Below are positions 1 through 10,264 of a stretch of 64,000 bases of DNA, piece after piece (position 1 is the first letter of the stretch; each line of letters starts with the position of its first letter). Position numbers and translations under genes: made by a program. The stretch lies in the NCBI RefSeq assembly GCF_026001925.1, contig NZ_AP021869.1:1488001-1552000 (forward strand), given 5' to 3'. The notes beneath the pieces were generated by a model. The model saw only the letters and a program-made list of their open reading frames with translations, was not told the DNA's origin and did no database searches. The DNA comes from Vibrio gangliei. GTDB lineage: Bacteria > Pseudomonadota > Gammaproteobacteria > Enterobacterales > Vibrionaceae.

Positions 1-67
1 ATTGTAAAAACTGCTCAATACGATAATAAGATTTTGCATCAGGATGAGTACATGTCACTTCAAGCAT
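1..67 (-). CDS. 5' fragment of an unidentified gene running off the window
   Basis: An ATG at 65-67 on the minus strand opens a frame that stays open for 22 codons to the edge of the window (begins MLEVTCTHPD). An AGGG element sits five bases upstream of the ATG, and the start lies only 11 bases beyond the mrr stop codon, so it is probably the next gene of the same transcript. The fragment is too short to assign a family. Confidence 0.5.
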   Translation of the reverse strand, partial: MLEVTCTHPDAKSYYRIEQFLQ

Positions 68-78
68 ATTACCCTACC

Positions 79-993
79 TTAACTTTCAAAGAAGCCTTCA
101 TCAATTTCTCGAACCGTCAGTACCTGTTCATTACGGCAACCAACCCCATAATCCACCATCAAACGGGATAATTGACGTCCATTAATAAGCACTATCTTCG
201 TTCCCATTTCAGCACAAGCTTGATGTGCTGAAGCTGTAAAATCAGAGGTGGTAATAAAAATCCCTTTATTCGCTTTCTTCTGACTCAGCGCACCACAAAA
301 ATCACGAATTGCAGGTGAGCCTACCCAGTTATCTTGAGCATAACGTTTTGCTTGAATATAAATTTGATCGACTCCTAATGGATCTTGATTAATCACACCA
401 TCAACACCGTTATCACCCGTTTTTCCTAAAGTGTGCCCCATCTTGTCATCACTACCGCCATAGCCCATAGCAAGCAATAATTTAATCAGCATTTCTTCAA
501 AAAAGGCAGGAGAGACATTACGAGTTCTTTCTAACAGCTCCTGAGCGAGTGCGTCATTTAACTGCTTATAAGCATTGCGTAGTACTTCATCAGGGGTAAT
601 ATCGGATTTAGAATCATCAGTTGACTGAGCGATTTCTTCAGCATTCTTACTCGCATTAATAAATCCTATAAATTCATCAAATTGACGTAAATAAGCATTA
701 TTAATCTCTGCTCGATCTTCAATAGCCTGTTTCCCTCTTGCGGTAATTTGGCTAAATCCGCGCCTTGGTATGGTAATAAGTTGAGCTTTAGCAAGGTAGG
801 TTCTCGCCCATCCAACGCGATTGTCCAAGACAGTTTGGCGACCACTTGGTAGACGCTCTTCCCTTTCTTCATCAGTCAATTCAAACTGTTCAGCCAGAGT
901 CTCAATCACATCTCGTAATTTTACTTCTTGACCATGCGCTGCATAAACCACTCGAAGAAATGGACGCATGAACTCTTGATAATTTGGGATCAT
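79..993 (-). CDS. mrr: Mrr-type restriction endonuclease (type IV)
   Basis: This 304-residue protein has the two-part layout of Mrr enzymes. Residues 1-90 form a winged-helix Mrr_N domain (IPNYQEFMRPFLR at the start, then a GWARTYLAKAQLI segment). The C-terminal half (about 165-300) is a restriction-endonuclease fold with DGVDGVINQDPLG followed by YIQAKRY, giving the acidic residue plus QxK catalytic pattern. Family members cut modified DNA and are length-matched at about 300 residues. The ATG start has a poor ribosome binding site. It follows the decayed Fic gene on the same strand but a hairpin separates the two, so it may have its own promoter in 994-1128. It is probably intact, as both domains are complete. 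Confidence 0.88.
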   Translation of the reverse strand: MIPNYQEFMRPFLRVVYAAHGQEVKLRDVIETLAEQFELTDEEREERLPSGRQTVLDNRVGWARTYLAKAQLITIPRRGFSQITARGKQAIEDRAEINNAYLRQFDEFIGFINASKNAEEIAQSTDDSKSDITPDEVLRNAYKQLNDALAQELLERTRNVSPAFFEEMLIKLLLAMGYGGSDDKMGHTLGKTGDNGVDGVINQDPLGVDQIYIQAKRYAQDNWVGSPAIRDFCGALSQKKANKGIFITTSDFTASAHQACAEMGTKIVLINGRQLSRLMVDYGVGCRNEQVLTVREIDEGFFES

Positions 994-1128
994 AATTTTT
1001 ACTTAAAAAAGAAAGATGTTTAAACGCTACTAAAAACCACAAACAAATCAAGGTTGTCGTTCACAATAAATGCATCTGGTATTTGTATATATACATATTA
1101 CAGAAAAAGCTTACTTTGCAACAAAGCA

Positions 1129-1156
1129 AAGGGATAAGGCGTCAACCCTATCCCTT
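1129..1156 (-). terminator. Hairpin downstream of the Fic pseudogene
   Basis: Arms at 1129-1139 and 1146-1156 pair with one mismatch (AAGGGATA..GG against its complement) around a six-base loop, and a short T run follows on the minus strand. It lies about 30 bases past the last Fic stop codon and would end the ABC-3C/Fic transcript before mrr. Confidence 0.6.
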
Positions 1157-1185
1157 CATTTTGAATTTCAATTCATAAAAGTTAC

Positions 1186-2166
1186 TTATTCCAATAATTG
1201 CCAGTGATCGTTCTTCTTGGGCCCCACATAAGTCAATTTTCCTTCTTTTTTAAGTTTGGCCACTGTGCGCTCAACGGTACTTTTAGCAACGGATAAATAC
1301 TCAGATATTTCAATTAGTGACAAGGTTGAATCTTTTGCTAAAAGCGCAAGGATCTTATCTGCTGTTTTTACCCGCGTTTTTACCTTCATTTCTACCTACA
1401 TTTTTGATGCATTGATCGCTTCCTCTAATGAAGAAGCTAATGCTTGTAGTAAAAATTCAATAAAGTTTGAACCGTCGGTTTTAATATCAGCTTCTCGAAA
1501 GGCTTGATAATACTCTTCTTGACGATATTTAATCACTGTTTCCACAAGTAAATAAGCTAATAACGGTTGCCAATCGCTTAATACCAAAGTTTGCCACAAT
1601 CGTCCCTCACGGCCATTTCAATCACTAAATGGATGAATGAATTCAAACTCATAATGAAAGGCAGCTGACGCAATAAGGGGATGTGCATCAGTCGTGTCGA
1701 GCCATGTTAAGAGTTGCTCCATTAATCTTGGTACTTGGCCGGCTGGTGGTGCCATATGGACTAATTGATCACCTCGGTATATTCCAGCCCCACCTGCTCG
1801 CTAATGCCCGGCATCATTAAGTAAGCCCATCATTAGTATACGATGTGCTTTCAACACATCATTAGACTTAGCTTTATTCCAATTAGGCATATCTGCATAA
1901 GCCGCTAACGCATTATGAACATCTTGAATTTCCTTTTGATCACCAAGTACAGGTTTACCTTCAATGACAGCTGTAACTTGATCAAGAGTTAAAGTATTTT
2001 GTTCTATAGCTAGCGAAGCCTGAATAGTACGAATTCGGTTCTCACGGCGTAACTGTGGAACAAGATCATGATCATTGACCGCAGTCCAATTACCGATTGA
2101 TTCTGAAATCTCGGCCACTAATCGCATCATGTTGTGGGTTAATTGAAATAGTGGTGTATACGACAT
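1186..2166 (-). pseudogene. Fic family AMP-transferase, broken by three in-frame stops
   Basis: The three open segments 1801-2166, 1396-1599 and 1186-1389 share one frame, and reading straight through gives a complete 326-residue class II Fic protein with no frameshift. It has an N-terminal helix with an SLAIEQN motif resembling the Fic inhibitory motif, a catalytic loop reading HPFSD-stop-NGREGR where HPFxDGNGR is expected, and a C-terminal winged helix (IEISEYLSVAKSTVERTVAKL). The stops are TAG at 1801-1803 (after LLNDAGH, before RAGG), TGA at 1618-1620 (at the conserved glycine of the active-site loop) and TAG at 1396-1398. The start lies 12 bases past the ABC-3C ATPase stop codon, so it was probably co-transcribed with that system. 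Fic enzymes attach AMP to target proteins; this copy can make no complete enzyme without readthrough. Confidence 0.9.
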
Positions 2167-2178
2167 GGTTTAATCCAT

Positions 2179-4518
2179 CTATTCCTGTGATATTGATGGC
2201 AGCTTAGATTTTTCAAGTAAATTTATTTGTTTTCTAGAAAGACCAGCTTTTCCGTAACGGTAGCACAAGTAATCTGAGATATCCTGTTCATGGGTGGACA
2301 TCACTACTTGTCTATCTCTTAGCTCAACTCGGAGCAAATCACTCAATGATGCTATGTTGATCTCATCCATACATTGCGTTGGATCATCAATGAACACAAA
2401 TGCCGTTTTAGCATATTTTTTATTAAGCGCAAGAAATAGAGATAGCGAAAGAGCACTAATCTGCCCACTACTCATCGACAGCGCTGCATCATGCTCAGAA
2501 TCACGCACTGTGGTAAAGTTCATTGCAGCTGTTTTTCGTTGTTTACCATTAGGTGTATCAATAAAGACACCTAACCCGCTTTGATAGTTTTGTAGCAATC
2601 GCCCACTATAGATATGGAAAAGTGACTCCATCTGACCAAGTGTTTGATTAGTATAGTTTGTACGCGCGCGTTTAAGCTGGGTTTCTATGCCTTCTAGCTG
2701 TGAACATAACTCTTCTAAATGCTGAGATTTTTTACGGTAAAACTCTACATCCTTTTGCCGTGCAATAATCGACGCATTTACCGTCAACTTATGCTGTTGC
2801 TTAATGTAGTTTTTCTTCTGTTCAATCTGCGATTCTGTCAACTGTTCAAGTTTGCTTAGGTCAGAAAAATGAGCTTTAAAGAAGTCAAACTCATTAGTTG
2901 ATAACATCTCATCTTCTGGCTCCAAAGATTGAAGAATAGCGGTATTCACTGCCGAAACTTGTTTCGATTGGTCCTCTGGATCTGTGGCATATACCCTTGG
3001 TAACTCAATCCCTTGCTGTTCCAACTTTTGTCCAATCGAGACTAATCTCTGTATTTGGTGCTCATATCTAGCCAATTCAGAATGCAGTATTGCATTAAAC
3101 TCACGTCTATTTGATTCTAACAATGGGACATACTGAGCTTTTAATGGTTTTAAAATCGCCTCTAACGATTCGTAGCATTGATTGATTTGTAAACCGATCT
3201 TATTTAGTTTTTGCTCTAACAAAGTTGTCTTTGCGTCAATTGCCGAAAGTAGTATCTCATTCTCTTTATAATCAACCCCACAAAGTGGACATTCATGCTC
3301 ACTAATATCAACTTTTTGAGTCAACTTTAATCTCAGCCGCATCACTTCTGCTTGTTTTTTACTCACATCACTGTGGCCTAAGTGAAGCTTATTTTTTTCT
3401 TCAAGCAATTGTATAAGCTTGGCTGATTCTTGCTCGTCAAGGCAAGCTGAAATAAGTGAACCATGTGATGAAGTAAGCTTTGATACTTCAACCTCCAACG
3501 CACGACAAATTTTGTCTAATTTATCTAGCTCCGCTTTCTCTTTATTTAAGCTAGGTAGCTTATCGAAATGATGAAAGAGCCTAACGGCCAAACCAAACTC
3601 AGCTCGTTTAGTGAAATCAATTTTAAGTTGATTCCTTACCCTCTTAGCAATCTCTTGCCGGCCAGCATAGACATTACTTAACAAATCAAGTTGTTCCTGT
3701 AGCTGTTCCAAGCTTTTTAAGCTATCAACAGAAAATGGAACCTCAAGGTCCCATTGAGGAGTAACCTTCGACTCAGTTAATTTAGTGTAAGCTACCGGAG
3801 CCACGTCACTGACCATTAAAGTTTGCTGTAGCTCTTCTAGTCGAAGTTTTTGCTTCGCATATTCATCTCCAGCATATTTAAACTGCGCTTTGGATTCCGC
3901 TCTTAACTTGCCAATATTATCAATCTTTGTATCTAGCTCATCAAGGTTGAGTAGGTGGCTTATTTGATCTGTTCTTTTATCACTATTACAACCATCAGGA
4001 ATAACAATTGATTTACTATCTTGTTGTAAGTAGTTAAGCACTGGAAAGTTTTCTAGAAACTTATCGCCAAGTTTCTCCGACCAAAACTTTTCCTCATCGT
4101 CTATTAACTGAGGGCTTGCAGTACCATCGAAACCTGATAGCTCATAAAGCTTGAATTCATTAAAGCTATTAGGTTTGTTCCCACTTGAATCTAAATCTTC
4201 TTGCTTAGCCCACCTCATCACATAAAGTGTTTCACTACCCTTTTTAAGCTCTGCAATAATAGATATTCCATCTTGGCTGTTATGGTTTTGGAATATACTA
4301 CGGCTGTACTTTTTGTTCCCACCTTTGAGAGCACGATGCCTCGCTGAGATTCTCGGGACTTCACTACAAAAAAGCAGTTGTTTGGCGTCAAATAAGGAGG
4401 TTTTACCAAAGCCATTCGGTCCATCATAAACAACTAGATCAGACGAATAGTTTTCTGAGAACTCTGTAAAAACCTTGAAGCCATTAATCTTCAGCTTGTG
4501 AATTCGCCATCTTACCAC
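2179..4518 (-). CDS. ABC-3C conflict system ATPase with zinc hook
   Basis: The protein is an SMC/Rad50-like ATPase of about 779 residues. Walker A is GPNGFGKTS near residue 33, the middle is long heptad-rich coiled coil, a CPLC zinc hook lies near residue 410 between the two coils, and the C-terminal lobe has a signature-like MSSGQIS followed by Walker B FVFIDDP near residue 710. I chose the GTG at 4518, which has GAGGGG seven bases upstream; a TTG at 4533 is the alternative. The start lies inside the 3' end of the middle-component gene, indicating translational coupling. In ABC-3C systems the ATPase is thought to sense invading nucleic acid or nucleoprotein and to license the effector. The assignment rests on the three-gene context plus the architecture. 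Confidence 0.8.
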   Translation of the reverse strand: MVRWRIHKLKINGFKVFTEFSENYSSDLVVYDGPNGFGKTSLFDAKQLLFCSEVPRISARHRALKGGNKKYSRSIFQNHNSQDGISIIAELKKGSETLYVMRWAKQEDLDSSGNKPNSFNEFKLYELSGFDGTASPQLIDDEEKFWSEKLGDKFLENFPVLNYLQQDSKSIVIPDGCNSDKRTDQISHLLNLDELDTKIDNIGKLRAESKAQFKYAGDEYAKQKLRLEELQQTLMVSDVAPVAYTKLTESKVTPQWDLEVPFSVDSLKSLEQLQEQLDLLSNVYAGRQEIAKRVRNQLKIDFTKRAEFGLAVRLFHHFDKLPSLNKEKAELDKLDKICRALEVEVSKLTSSHGSLISACLDEQESAKLIQLLEEKNKLHLGHSDVSKKQAEVMRLRLKLTQKVDISEHECPLCGVDYKENEILLSAIDAKTTLLEQKLNKIGLQINQCYESLEAILKPLKAQYVPLLESNRREFNAILHSELARYEHQIQRLVSIGQKLEQQGIELPRVYATDPEDQSKQVSAVNTAILQSLEPEDEMLSTNEFDFFKAHFSDLSKLEQLTESQIEQKKNYIKQQHKLTVNASIIARQKDVEFYRKKSQHLEELCSQLEGIETQLKRARTNYTNQTLGQMESLFHIYSGRLLQNYQSGLGVFIDTPNGKQRKTAAMNFTTVRDSEHDAALSMSSGQISALSLSLFLALNKKYAKTAFVFIDDPTQCMDEINIASLSDLLRVELRDRQVVMSTHEQDISDYLCYRYGKAGLSRKQINLLEKSKLPSISQE

Positions 4519-5173
4519 GAATGTACCCCTCAACTATTGCTTTGTAATTATTACCGTTGCTTGTGATTAGCGTTTCAAATTCATTACTAATCGACAGTAA
4601 ACCTAATTTCTTCAAGTAGTCGTCTGCCAACTGACAAGGATCATCTAGTTCAGACTCGTCTACAGGAACAGATAAAAAAGGCAACTTAATAAAAATACGA
4701 CTAGCTATACCGTATTCAGACTCGGCCAAAGGTGACTTTTTATATAGACTAAATTTACTTTGATCTTTTATTAAATTTGCAATGCTATTCACATCCATAT
4801 CATTCAAAAGGGCCAATTCTCCTTGTGAGTAATACAACACATGTTTTTTAAAGCTATAGCCATCCTCTTCCAGAGAAAAGACTTCGCTTTCATAACCAAC
4901 GATATCCGTTAAACGATCTAACTTAAAAAGAACCAGAACATCTGTGTTTTTAGCAAAAGCTGGTAATTCCCTTAGCTCATCCGGAGTATTTGCCAACACC
5001 CATTGGTTAAGTTCACTCGGTTTCATTAATTTCGCAACTTGTACTACAACCAAAAACCGTTGGTAATCCGGTGATGTTGCTCGATAAAAAGAAAACTGTT
5101 CTGCCTCTTGTTCAACTAACTCAAACTTACAAGGAGAGTTATTTGATAATGTTGTAATTATTCGATTAATCAT
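4484..5173 (-). CDS. ABC-3C system middle component
   Basis: This protein of about 229 residues lies between the nuclease-like gene and the zinc-hook ATPase. Its size, its position and the overlaps on both sides (8 bases with the upstream stop codon, about 35 with the ATPase start) match the middle component (MC) of ABC-three-component systems. It has no recognisable catalytic motif. The central part looks like a compact alpha/beta domain (YRATSPDYQRFLVVVQVAKL; TDVLVLFKLDRL) and the C-terminal third is helical. I chose the ATG at 5171-5173 because it overlaps the previous stop in the pattern ATGATTAA; an ATG nine bases further upstream is also possible. The family call is from context more than from sequence. 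Confidence 0.65.
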   Translation of the reverse strand: MINRIITTLSNNSPCKFELVEQEAEQFSFYRATSPDYQRFLVVVQVAKLMKPSELNQWVLANTPDELRELPAFAKNTDVLVLFKLDRLTDIVGYESEVFSLEEDGYSFKKHVLYYSQGELALLNDMDVNSIANLIKDQSKFSLYKKSPLAESEYGIASRIFIKLPFLSVPVDESELDDPCQLADDYLKKLGLLSISNEFETLITSNGNNYKAIVEGYIRGKMANSQAED

Positions 5174-6422
5174 TAATTTCATCACTTGCGTCGCGAACTG
5201 ACACAAACCTCACATTGTTTATTTTTGTAATTCGGTTTTTATCGTTTTCAGAAATCTCTGTAAATTTACCAGTAGAACTAGATTCACTACTAAGTGGAAA
5301 TGGAGCACTATCCATATGTACAACTAGATTATCGTAATCATAGAGCACATCTTGTACGGCTAGGTTTCCACGCAGACCATCAACATTTTCTTGAATTTGC
5401 TTTACGTCTAATTTCTTATTTAAAAAATCAAACTTCATCGCAGTAGGAAGGTACGAACCAAGTCCGCTTTTGAAGTAGTGTGGTAAGTCTTCAGACATTT
5501 TAATCCCCATGATGTTGAGAATTATTCTTAAATAATGATCTACAGTATCATTACTAAAACCAGCTAAAGTGATTCCCTTTTGATTTGGCTTCTTTGAATA
5601 GTAGAGGCGAGTTAAGGCTGGAATATCCATATTCGCTACTGCAAATCTACACTTACAAATACCATTCAAATCAATAGACTCACCTTCCTGAAGGCTATCT
5701 AATATTTGGTCGGTTCTATCCAAAAGAGTCCTTCTAAACTCAAATAGAATCGCTGCATGATCATCATTGTGAATTACTTCAGAATGTAAACAATCCTCTA
5801 TCTCCGAAAAATAAATTGGAATAGATTCTGCCGCTTCAAACTTGTTCATCGACTCATGTTGGTTTCGATAGTGAGCTAAATTCACTCGCCCAGCTAACAA
5901 TACATGCAATTTAGCCAATTTATGCGCAATTAGTAATTCTGTGGATGGCAGTCCGTATGCTCCAAGGTACTGTTCAACAATTTCATTGAGTTTAGTATCG
6001 ATAGAGTTCGTTTCAACATAACAACGATCATCATGGTACTGATAAAACTGAACAAGATGCTCGCCATTAGCGACATTAGCAGCCCTATCAGAAAAATCAT
6101 CAAGCCTCACTGAAACGTGAAACCATCTAACAGTGCTCTCATTGCATCTCTCTGATACTTTTGATGCCTGTTGCAAGGCAGGGCTATAAGAATAGCGCTT
6201 ATCACTCTTCATAGCTTTGACCTGGTGAAGAGATAGAACGTTACCGTTACAATCGTGGATCACAAAATCATCTAGGTGCTCGACATTCAGGTAATGAGCT
6301 TCGGAATCCCCTTGCGTAAGAAGACGTATCGCGTGATACAAGGCAACTTTACCCTGATATACAAACCCACTCCAAGCAGGAATGGCGCTACTATTAACTA
6401 TCTGAGAGGAAACTTCTGTCAA
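5166..6422 (-). CDS. ABC-3C system effector with nuclease-like N-terminal domain
   Basis: The 418-residue protein begins with a restriction-endonuclease-like domain resembling those called dsDNA nuclease or CAP4-type: SGFVYQGKVAL at 18-28, E48 and D51/D52 in NVEHLDDFVIH, and Q67-V-K69 in LSLHQVKA, giving the E..D..QxK active-site pattern. The remaining 250 or so residues correspond to the C-terminal domain typical of ABC-3C effectors. The predicted start is TTG at 6422 with AAAGGGAA about ten bases upstream; no better ATG fits. It is the first gene of the three-gene set and follows a strong hairpin after res. It would be the DNA-cutting arm released or guided by the ATPase; that role is inferred from the family. 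Confidence 0.75.
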   Translation of the reverse strand: MTEVSSQIVNSSAIPAWSGFVYQGKVALYHAIRLLTQGDSEAHYLNVEHLDDFVIHDCNGNVLSLHQVKAMKSDKRYSYSPALQQASKVSERCNESTVRWFHVSVRLDDFSDRAANVANGEHLVQFYQYHDDRCYVETNSIDTKLNEIVEQYLGAYGLPSTELLIAHKLAKLHVLLAGRVNLAHYRNQHESMNKFEAAESIPIYFSEIEDCLHSEVIHNDDHAAILFEFRRTLLDRTDQILDSLQEGESIDLNGICKCRFAVANMDIPALTRLYYSKKPNQKGITLAGFSNDTVDHYLRIILNIMGIKMSEDLPHYFKSGLGSYLPTAMKFDFLNKKLDVKQIQENVDGLRGNLAVQDVLYDYDNLVVHMDSAPFPLSSESSSTGKFTEISENDKNRITKINNVRFVSVRDASDEIND

Positions 6423-6446
6423 TGTTTATATTCCCTTTGACCATAA

Positions 6447-6473
6447 AAGGCTCAAAGCATAACTTTGAGCCTT
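6447..6473 (-). terminator. Strong hairpin between res and the ABC-3C operon
   Basis: Perfect 11-bp arms at 6447-6457 and 6463-6473 (AAGGCTCAAAG and its complement) enclose a five-base loop. On the minus strand the hairpin is followed by TTTTATGG. It begins within a few bases of the res stop codon and is a good intrinsic terminator or attenuator for the type III operon. Confidence 0.8.
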
Positions 6474-6477
6474 CACC

Positions 6478-9400
6478 TTAATGAATTAACGTTTTCAAGC
6501 TTTCATAGCTATCTACAACATCATACCTAACTTTATTTTCACTGAACTTTTCATTCACTGCTTCAAAGAACTTTCTTGCACAATCTAACTTGGCAAGCTC
6601 AGCACCTTTTAACTGAAGAGACTGCATTGAGCCTTTCGTTTCAGCAATGAAATAAACATACTTAACCGCCCCCTCTTGAAACGCAATAGCCCAGTCGGGA
6701 TTGTAGCTACCCAAAGGAGTTGGGATAAAGAAGCCTCTTGGCAGTTTTGCGTATACGCTAACCTCAGTTCGAGTATCCAATTCTTCAACGAACTTACGCT
6801 CAATTTTCGAGTCTGTAATTACGTAATCGTAGATATGGCGCTTAAGCTTTTCACCAGCCTTAGCAAAATCTTCTGAGCTATTTGCATCAAAAATACTAGC
6901 ATCAAACTTCTCTTCTAAGGTGTCATATGCCAAATGTTCAATGACCATGGTCGCCTTCTGCTCATTGATCAACTGTGCAGCTTTTGCGATAAAATCTTCA
7001 GGGTTGTTTCTGAACTGGTCAAAAACATGACTTCCGATACCACGCAAAATATCAGCTACCGTACTACGTTTTAGTTTGGTTAGCTCTGCTACCTTGCCAA
7101 GCAAATCATATCTAACATTCGACTTAACCGAAGCATGGTACTCAGCACTTTCCGTTTCTTCTACTTTAAAGCTTTGACCAGCCTTCACCTGCTCAGCATC
7201 AACATGTGCTATCTGTTCGCCTCGGACGATATCGAAGTGAAGCTTTTCAACTCGTAGCTTACTATCAAGAACAGGGATAGCCTTTGATACCAATTCACCA
7301 CTATCGAACTCAACGTTATAAATGGCTTTGTGATTGATACGCCCCCACAACTCCTGAAACTCTTTTTTATCAAAGTTATTGTTAAGCTCATTTCTTTTCG
7401 CTTTCCGATCATCTGCGATGTCAGGAAGCTGAGCATCAGAGTATACCGAATCAATCAGATGGAAGATCTGCTCCGCATAAGGCTGCAGGCTTTCTGGAAG
7501 ATCAGCTAGCTGCTCCTCACGCTTGGCATCATGATAGGTATCGGAAATTTTGTCGTTGTCATCTGAATAATCGTTTTTAACCAGGTAACGATATATCTGT
7601 TTTGCCATCTCTGGCGTCACTTCAATATCACCTTCAGGTGTACCTAACACCTTACCAGTAAAATACTTTTCATCTGCCTGTCTTGGTCTTGACGATAGCG
7701 AACTACTTATATCGTGCTGTAATCCACTCACGAAGTCTTTGTAGCTCTCACTAGCGACTACGGTTAAGTGGTTGATATCATGAACTATGGATGGATGATC
7801 GACACGTTCTCCATCTTGGTCTACTGCCAAGCGCAAGCCTCGACCGACTTCCTGACGTCGTGAAATAGTGTTATCGCTGTGTTTGAGAGTACAAATCACG
7901 AATACATTAGGGTTATCCCACCCCTCTCTCAAAGCAGAATGAGAGAAAATAAACCTTGTTGGCTCAGATAGATTAAGTAGGCGCTCTTTATCTTTCAAAA
8001 TCAGATCGTAAGCATCTACGTCATCAGACAACCCTTTGTTGTCGCCACTTCTGTTAATTTTGGGATCAACCAGCCGCTTCTTCTTGTCGATAGAAAAATA
8101 CCCCTGGTGGATACCCGATGCCAAGTCTCGCTTCAAATAACGAGCATATGCCGTATCCGCATGCTCTCCTTTTGAGTCAAGAGGGATATAGTCGTTTACG
8201 AGTAGTTGGTACTCTTTTTCGAAGATTCGCGCGTATTCACCTTTTTCATCTGGCTGCTCGTAGTCGCGATATTTAGCAACTTCGTCGATAAAGAACAGGC
8301 TTAACACCTTAATACCCTTATCAAACAACCGAACTTCTTTGTCTAAGTGAGCTTTTATCGCCTCACGGATCTGCATTCGGCGTAATGCAATTTCACTCAC
8401 ATCACCTATCGCATCACCAACCGTCAGCTCTACACCGTTTAAGAAGCTGACAGTATCTGTTACAGCATTGATATCCGAAATAACAAAGTTATTTTTGTAC
8501 TGCTCTAAATTATCAGACAGATCGTAAAGGTTATCGCCCTTAGCCAACTTGCGGACAACACGTTTAATGCCGGAGTTATTCCTAACTTCAAACTCGAGAC
8601 GAGCGACCGGAGGTTTCTTCGGCGAAATTTCGATATTTTCCAGATAAAGGTAGGCATTAGTACCTGAGAGGCCTTTCGTGGTAATACCCCTTACACCAAT
8701 TTTCTTCACCAGCTTCTGGTTATAAGCATCAACAGCATCAAGACGGAAGATTTTATTTCGTTCGACACGGTGTGTTGCAGAGTAACGGAGAATAAACAGA
8801 GGGTTAAACTCGGCTAGGGACTCTAGAGTTTTCTTACCTTCCATCTTTTGCGGTTCGTCCATAATCATGATCGGATGGTTGGCTTTGATGACATCGATAG
8901 GTCGACGGCTTTGAAAATCGTCTAACTCCTCGTAGATTCTACGAGCATCTTTTCCGCGAGCATTAAAGGCTTGAACGTTGATGACCATTACATTAATGCC
9001 GCCATCAGATGAAAAGCTTTCAATCTCATGGAGTTGTTTCGAGTTATAGATAAAAGGCCTAATTCGCTTACCGTAATCCTCTAGAAAGTGCTCAGCAGTG
9101 ATTTCCAGCGACTTATAGACCCCTTCACGAATTGCAATGCTCGGCACAACAATAATGAACTTGGTCCAGCCGTACTGTTTGTTGAGCTCAAATATCGATT
9201 TTACAAAGCAGTAGGTCTTACCGGTACCTGTTTCCATCTCGACATCTAGATTGAGATTTGCGCCGGAGAAGTATTTGACTGAGTTACCGTCCACGTCTTT
9301 GAAATCAAGCAGACCTGTTGACTGAGGTATGTTTTGATGACGTTGAACCTGTTGCACATTGGCAAGTAGCTGCTGTTCATTGAGCTGAATTTCAGCATTT

Positions 9401-9582
9401 TTAAATGCATTTTCATCAAAATCCTGCTTTTGCTGACGAGCACCTGTGTGGTCGGCCTTTTCTACACCAGGATCCATGCGATAGCGGCTAGCTGCATCAT
9501 TGGGTAACTGACCTTTGAAACAATCCACAATAGCTTGAACAGAAGCAGCCTGATATTTTTGATGTTTAAATTTAAGCTTCAT
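6478..9582 (-). CDS. res: Type III restriction-modification enzyme, Res subunit
   Basis: This protein of about 1034 residues has the helicase-nuclease plan of type III Res subunits. Walker A (METGTGKT) lies near residue 118, Walker B appears as IMIMDEPQK near 243, the motif VI region reads [13 protein letters not shown], and a C-terminal PD..ETK nuclease motif (NPDWAIAF then [10 protein letters not shown]) lies about 100 residues from the end. Res uses ATP to move or diffuse on DNA and cuts when it meets a second, opposed site; it needs Mod for recognition. I chose the ATG at 9582, which has GAGGAACAAA directly upstream, over the one at 9594. The gene overlaps the DUF4276 stop. Mod and Res are normally adjacent; here two other genes separate them. 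Confidence 0.93.
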   Translation of the reverse strand: MKLKFKHQKYQAASVQAIVDCFKGQLPNDAASRYRMDPGVEKADHTGARQQKQDFDENAFKNAEIQLNEQQLLANVQQVQRHQNIPQSTGLLDFKDVDGNSVKYFSGANLNLDVEMETGTGKTYCFVKSIFELNKQYGWTKFIIVVPSIAIREGVYKSLEITAEHFLEDYGKRIRPFIYNSKQLHEIESFSSDGGINVMVINVQAFNARGKDARRIYEELDDFQSRRPIDVIKANHPIMIMDEPQKMEGKKTLESLAEFNPLFILRYSATHRVERNKIFRLDAVDAYNQKLVKKIGVRGITTKGLSGTNAYLYLENIEISPKKPPVARLEFEVRNNSGIKRVVRKLAKGDNLYDLSDNLEQYKNNFVISDINAVTDTVSFLNGVELTVGDAIGDVSEIALRRMQIREAIKAHLDKEVRLFDKGIKVLSLFFIDEVAKYRDYEQPDEKGEYARIFEKEYQLLVNDYIPLDSKGEHADTAYARYLKRDLASGIHQGYFSIDKKKRLVDPKINRSGDNKGLSDDVDAYDLILKDKERLLNLSEPTRFIFSHSALREGWDNPNVFVICTLKHSDNTISRRQEVGRGLRLAVDQDGERVDHPSIVHDINHLTVVASESYKDFVSGLQHDISSSLSSRPRQADEKYFTGKVLGTPEGDIEVTPEMAKQIYRYLVKNDYSDDNDKISDTYHDAKREEQLADLPESLQPYAEQIFHLIDSVYSDAQLPDIADDRKAKRNELNNNFDKKEFQELWGRINHKAIYNVEFDSGELVSKAIPVLDSKLRVEKLHFDIVRGEQIAHVDAEQVKAGQSFKVEETESAEYHASVKSNVRYDLLGKVAELTKLKRSTVADILRGIGSHVFDQFRNNPEDFIAKAAQLINEQKATMVIEHLAYDTLEEKFDASIFDANSSEDFAKAGEKLKRHIYDYVITDSKIERKFVEELDTRTEVSVYAKLPRGFFIPTPLGSYNPDWAIAFQEGAVKYVYFIAETKGSMQSLQLKGAELAKLDCARKFFEAVNEKFSENKVRYDVVDSYESLKTLIH

Positions 9583-10264
9583 TTTGTTCCTCAAGCTTTG
9601 CTTCTAGTTGCTCTAGCCAGCCGTTAAACAACGGACACATCTCACGCATTTTTTGGATACCAATGCGCTGTGCAATGGCAATACCTGTTGTCGTTTTGGC
9701 AAATTTTCCGTAAGGAGCCCATCCATCTAATCTCTTAGATGGTGCTGTTTCTGGGCTATTATTGATAAATTCTGGTTCCCCACATTCGGTAAGAACCGCA
9801 TCAACCACCTCCGAGTCGATGTTCATCTCTGCCGAGAGCACTTCACTGTCTGAAAACAGTAATGCTTCAAATTCATGCATTGCAACATAGGGAATAAAGC
9901 GCCCATCTGAGCGATGACCACCAAATAGCTCATTGACCGCTTGCTTAGTCGCTTGATGCAGATGTGCAGATATCTGCGCTGGAGTTTGAGCCGGAGCAAG
10001 AGTGTCCAACCCTGGCCACTCCTTCGTTCCATAATAATCAATAAAGGTCGTTACAAACGTATCGCCACGCTGCTTAAGATGGTTACCGATATCCTGCTGG
10101 GCTCGCACAAAACGAACATCACCGCCTTTTTGTCCCGGCTTAGTAATTTGCGTTGCTGAAATAAAGATATTCTTCAATGCTAAGTATGGAGCGAGTACCT
10201 TCTCGATAAATACTTGTTCTGTTTTCCCTTCTACGATGGCAATAACCGAGATGAACTTACTCAT
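9572..10264 (-). CDS. DUF4276 protein, TOPRIM-like nuclease candidate
   Basis: The 230-residue protein begins with [13 protein letters not shown], the glutamate-bearing first motif of a TOPRIM fold (E12), then has FIDYYG with D76, and the hallmark [10 protein letters not shown] of DUF4276 at about 130-139. The family is found beside AAA ATPases. The gene overlaps the preceding ATPase gene by 8 bases and the following res gene by 11, so the three are translated together. A split OLD-like or PARIS-like arrangement (ATPase plus separate TOPRIM effector) is the nearest known parallel, though as I recall PARIS AriB belongs to a different DUF family. Function as nuclease is inferred from fold and context. 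Confidence 0.82.
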   Translation of the reverse strand: MSKFISVIAIVEGKTEQVFIEKVLAPYLALKNIFISATQITKPGQKGGDVRFVRAQQDIGNHLKQRGDTFVTTFIDYYGTKEWPGLDTLAPAQTPAQISAHLHQATKQAVNELFGGHRSDGRFIPYVAMHEFEALLFSDSEVLSAEMNIDSEVVDAVLTECGEPEFINNSPETAPSKRLDGWAPYGKFAKTTTGIAIAQRIGIQKMREMCPLFNGWLEQLEAKLEEQNEA

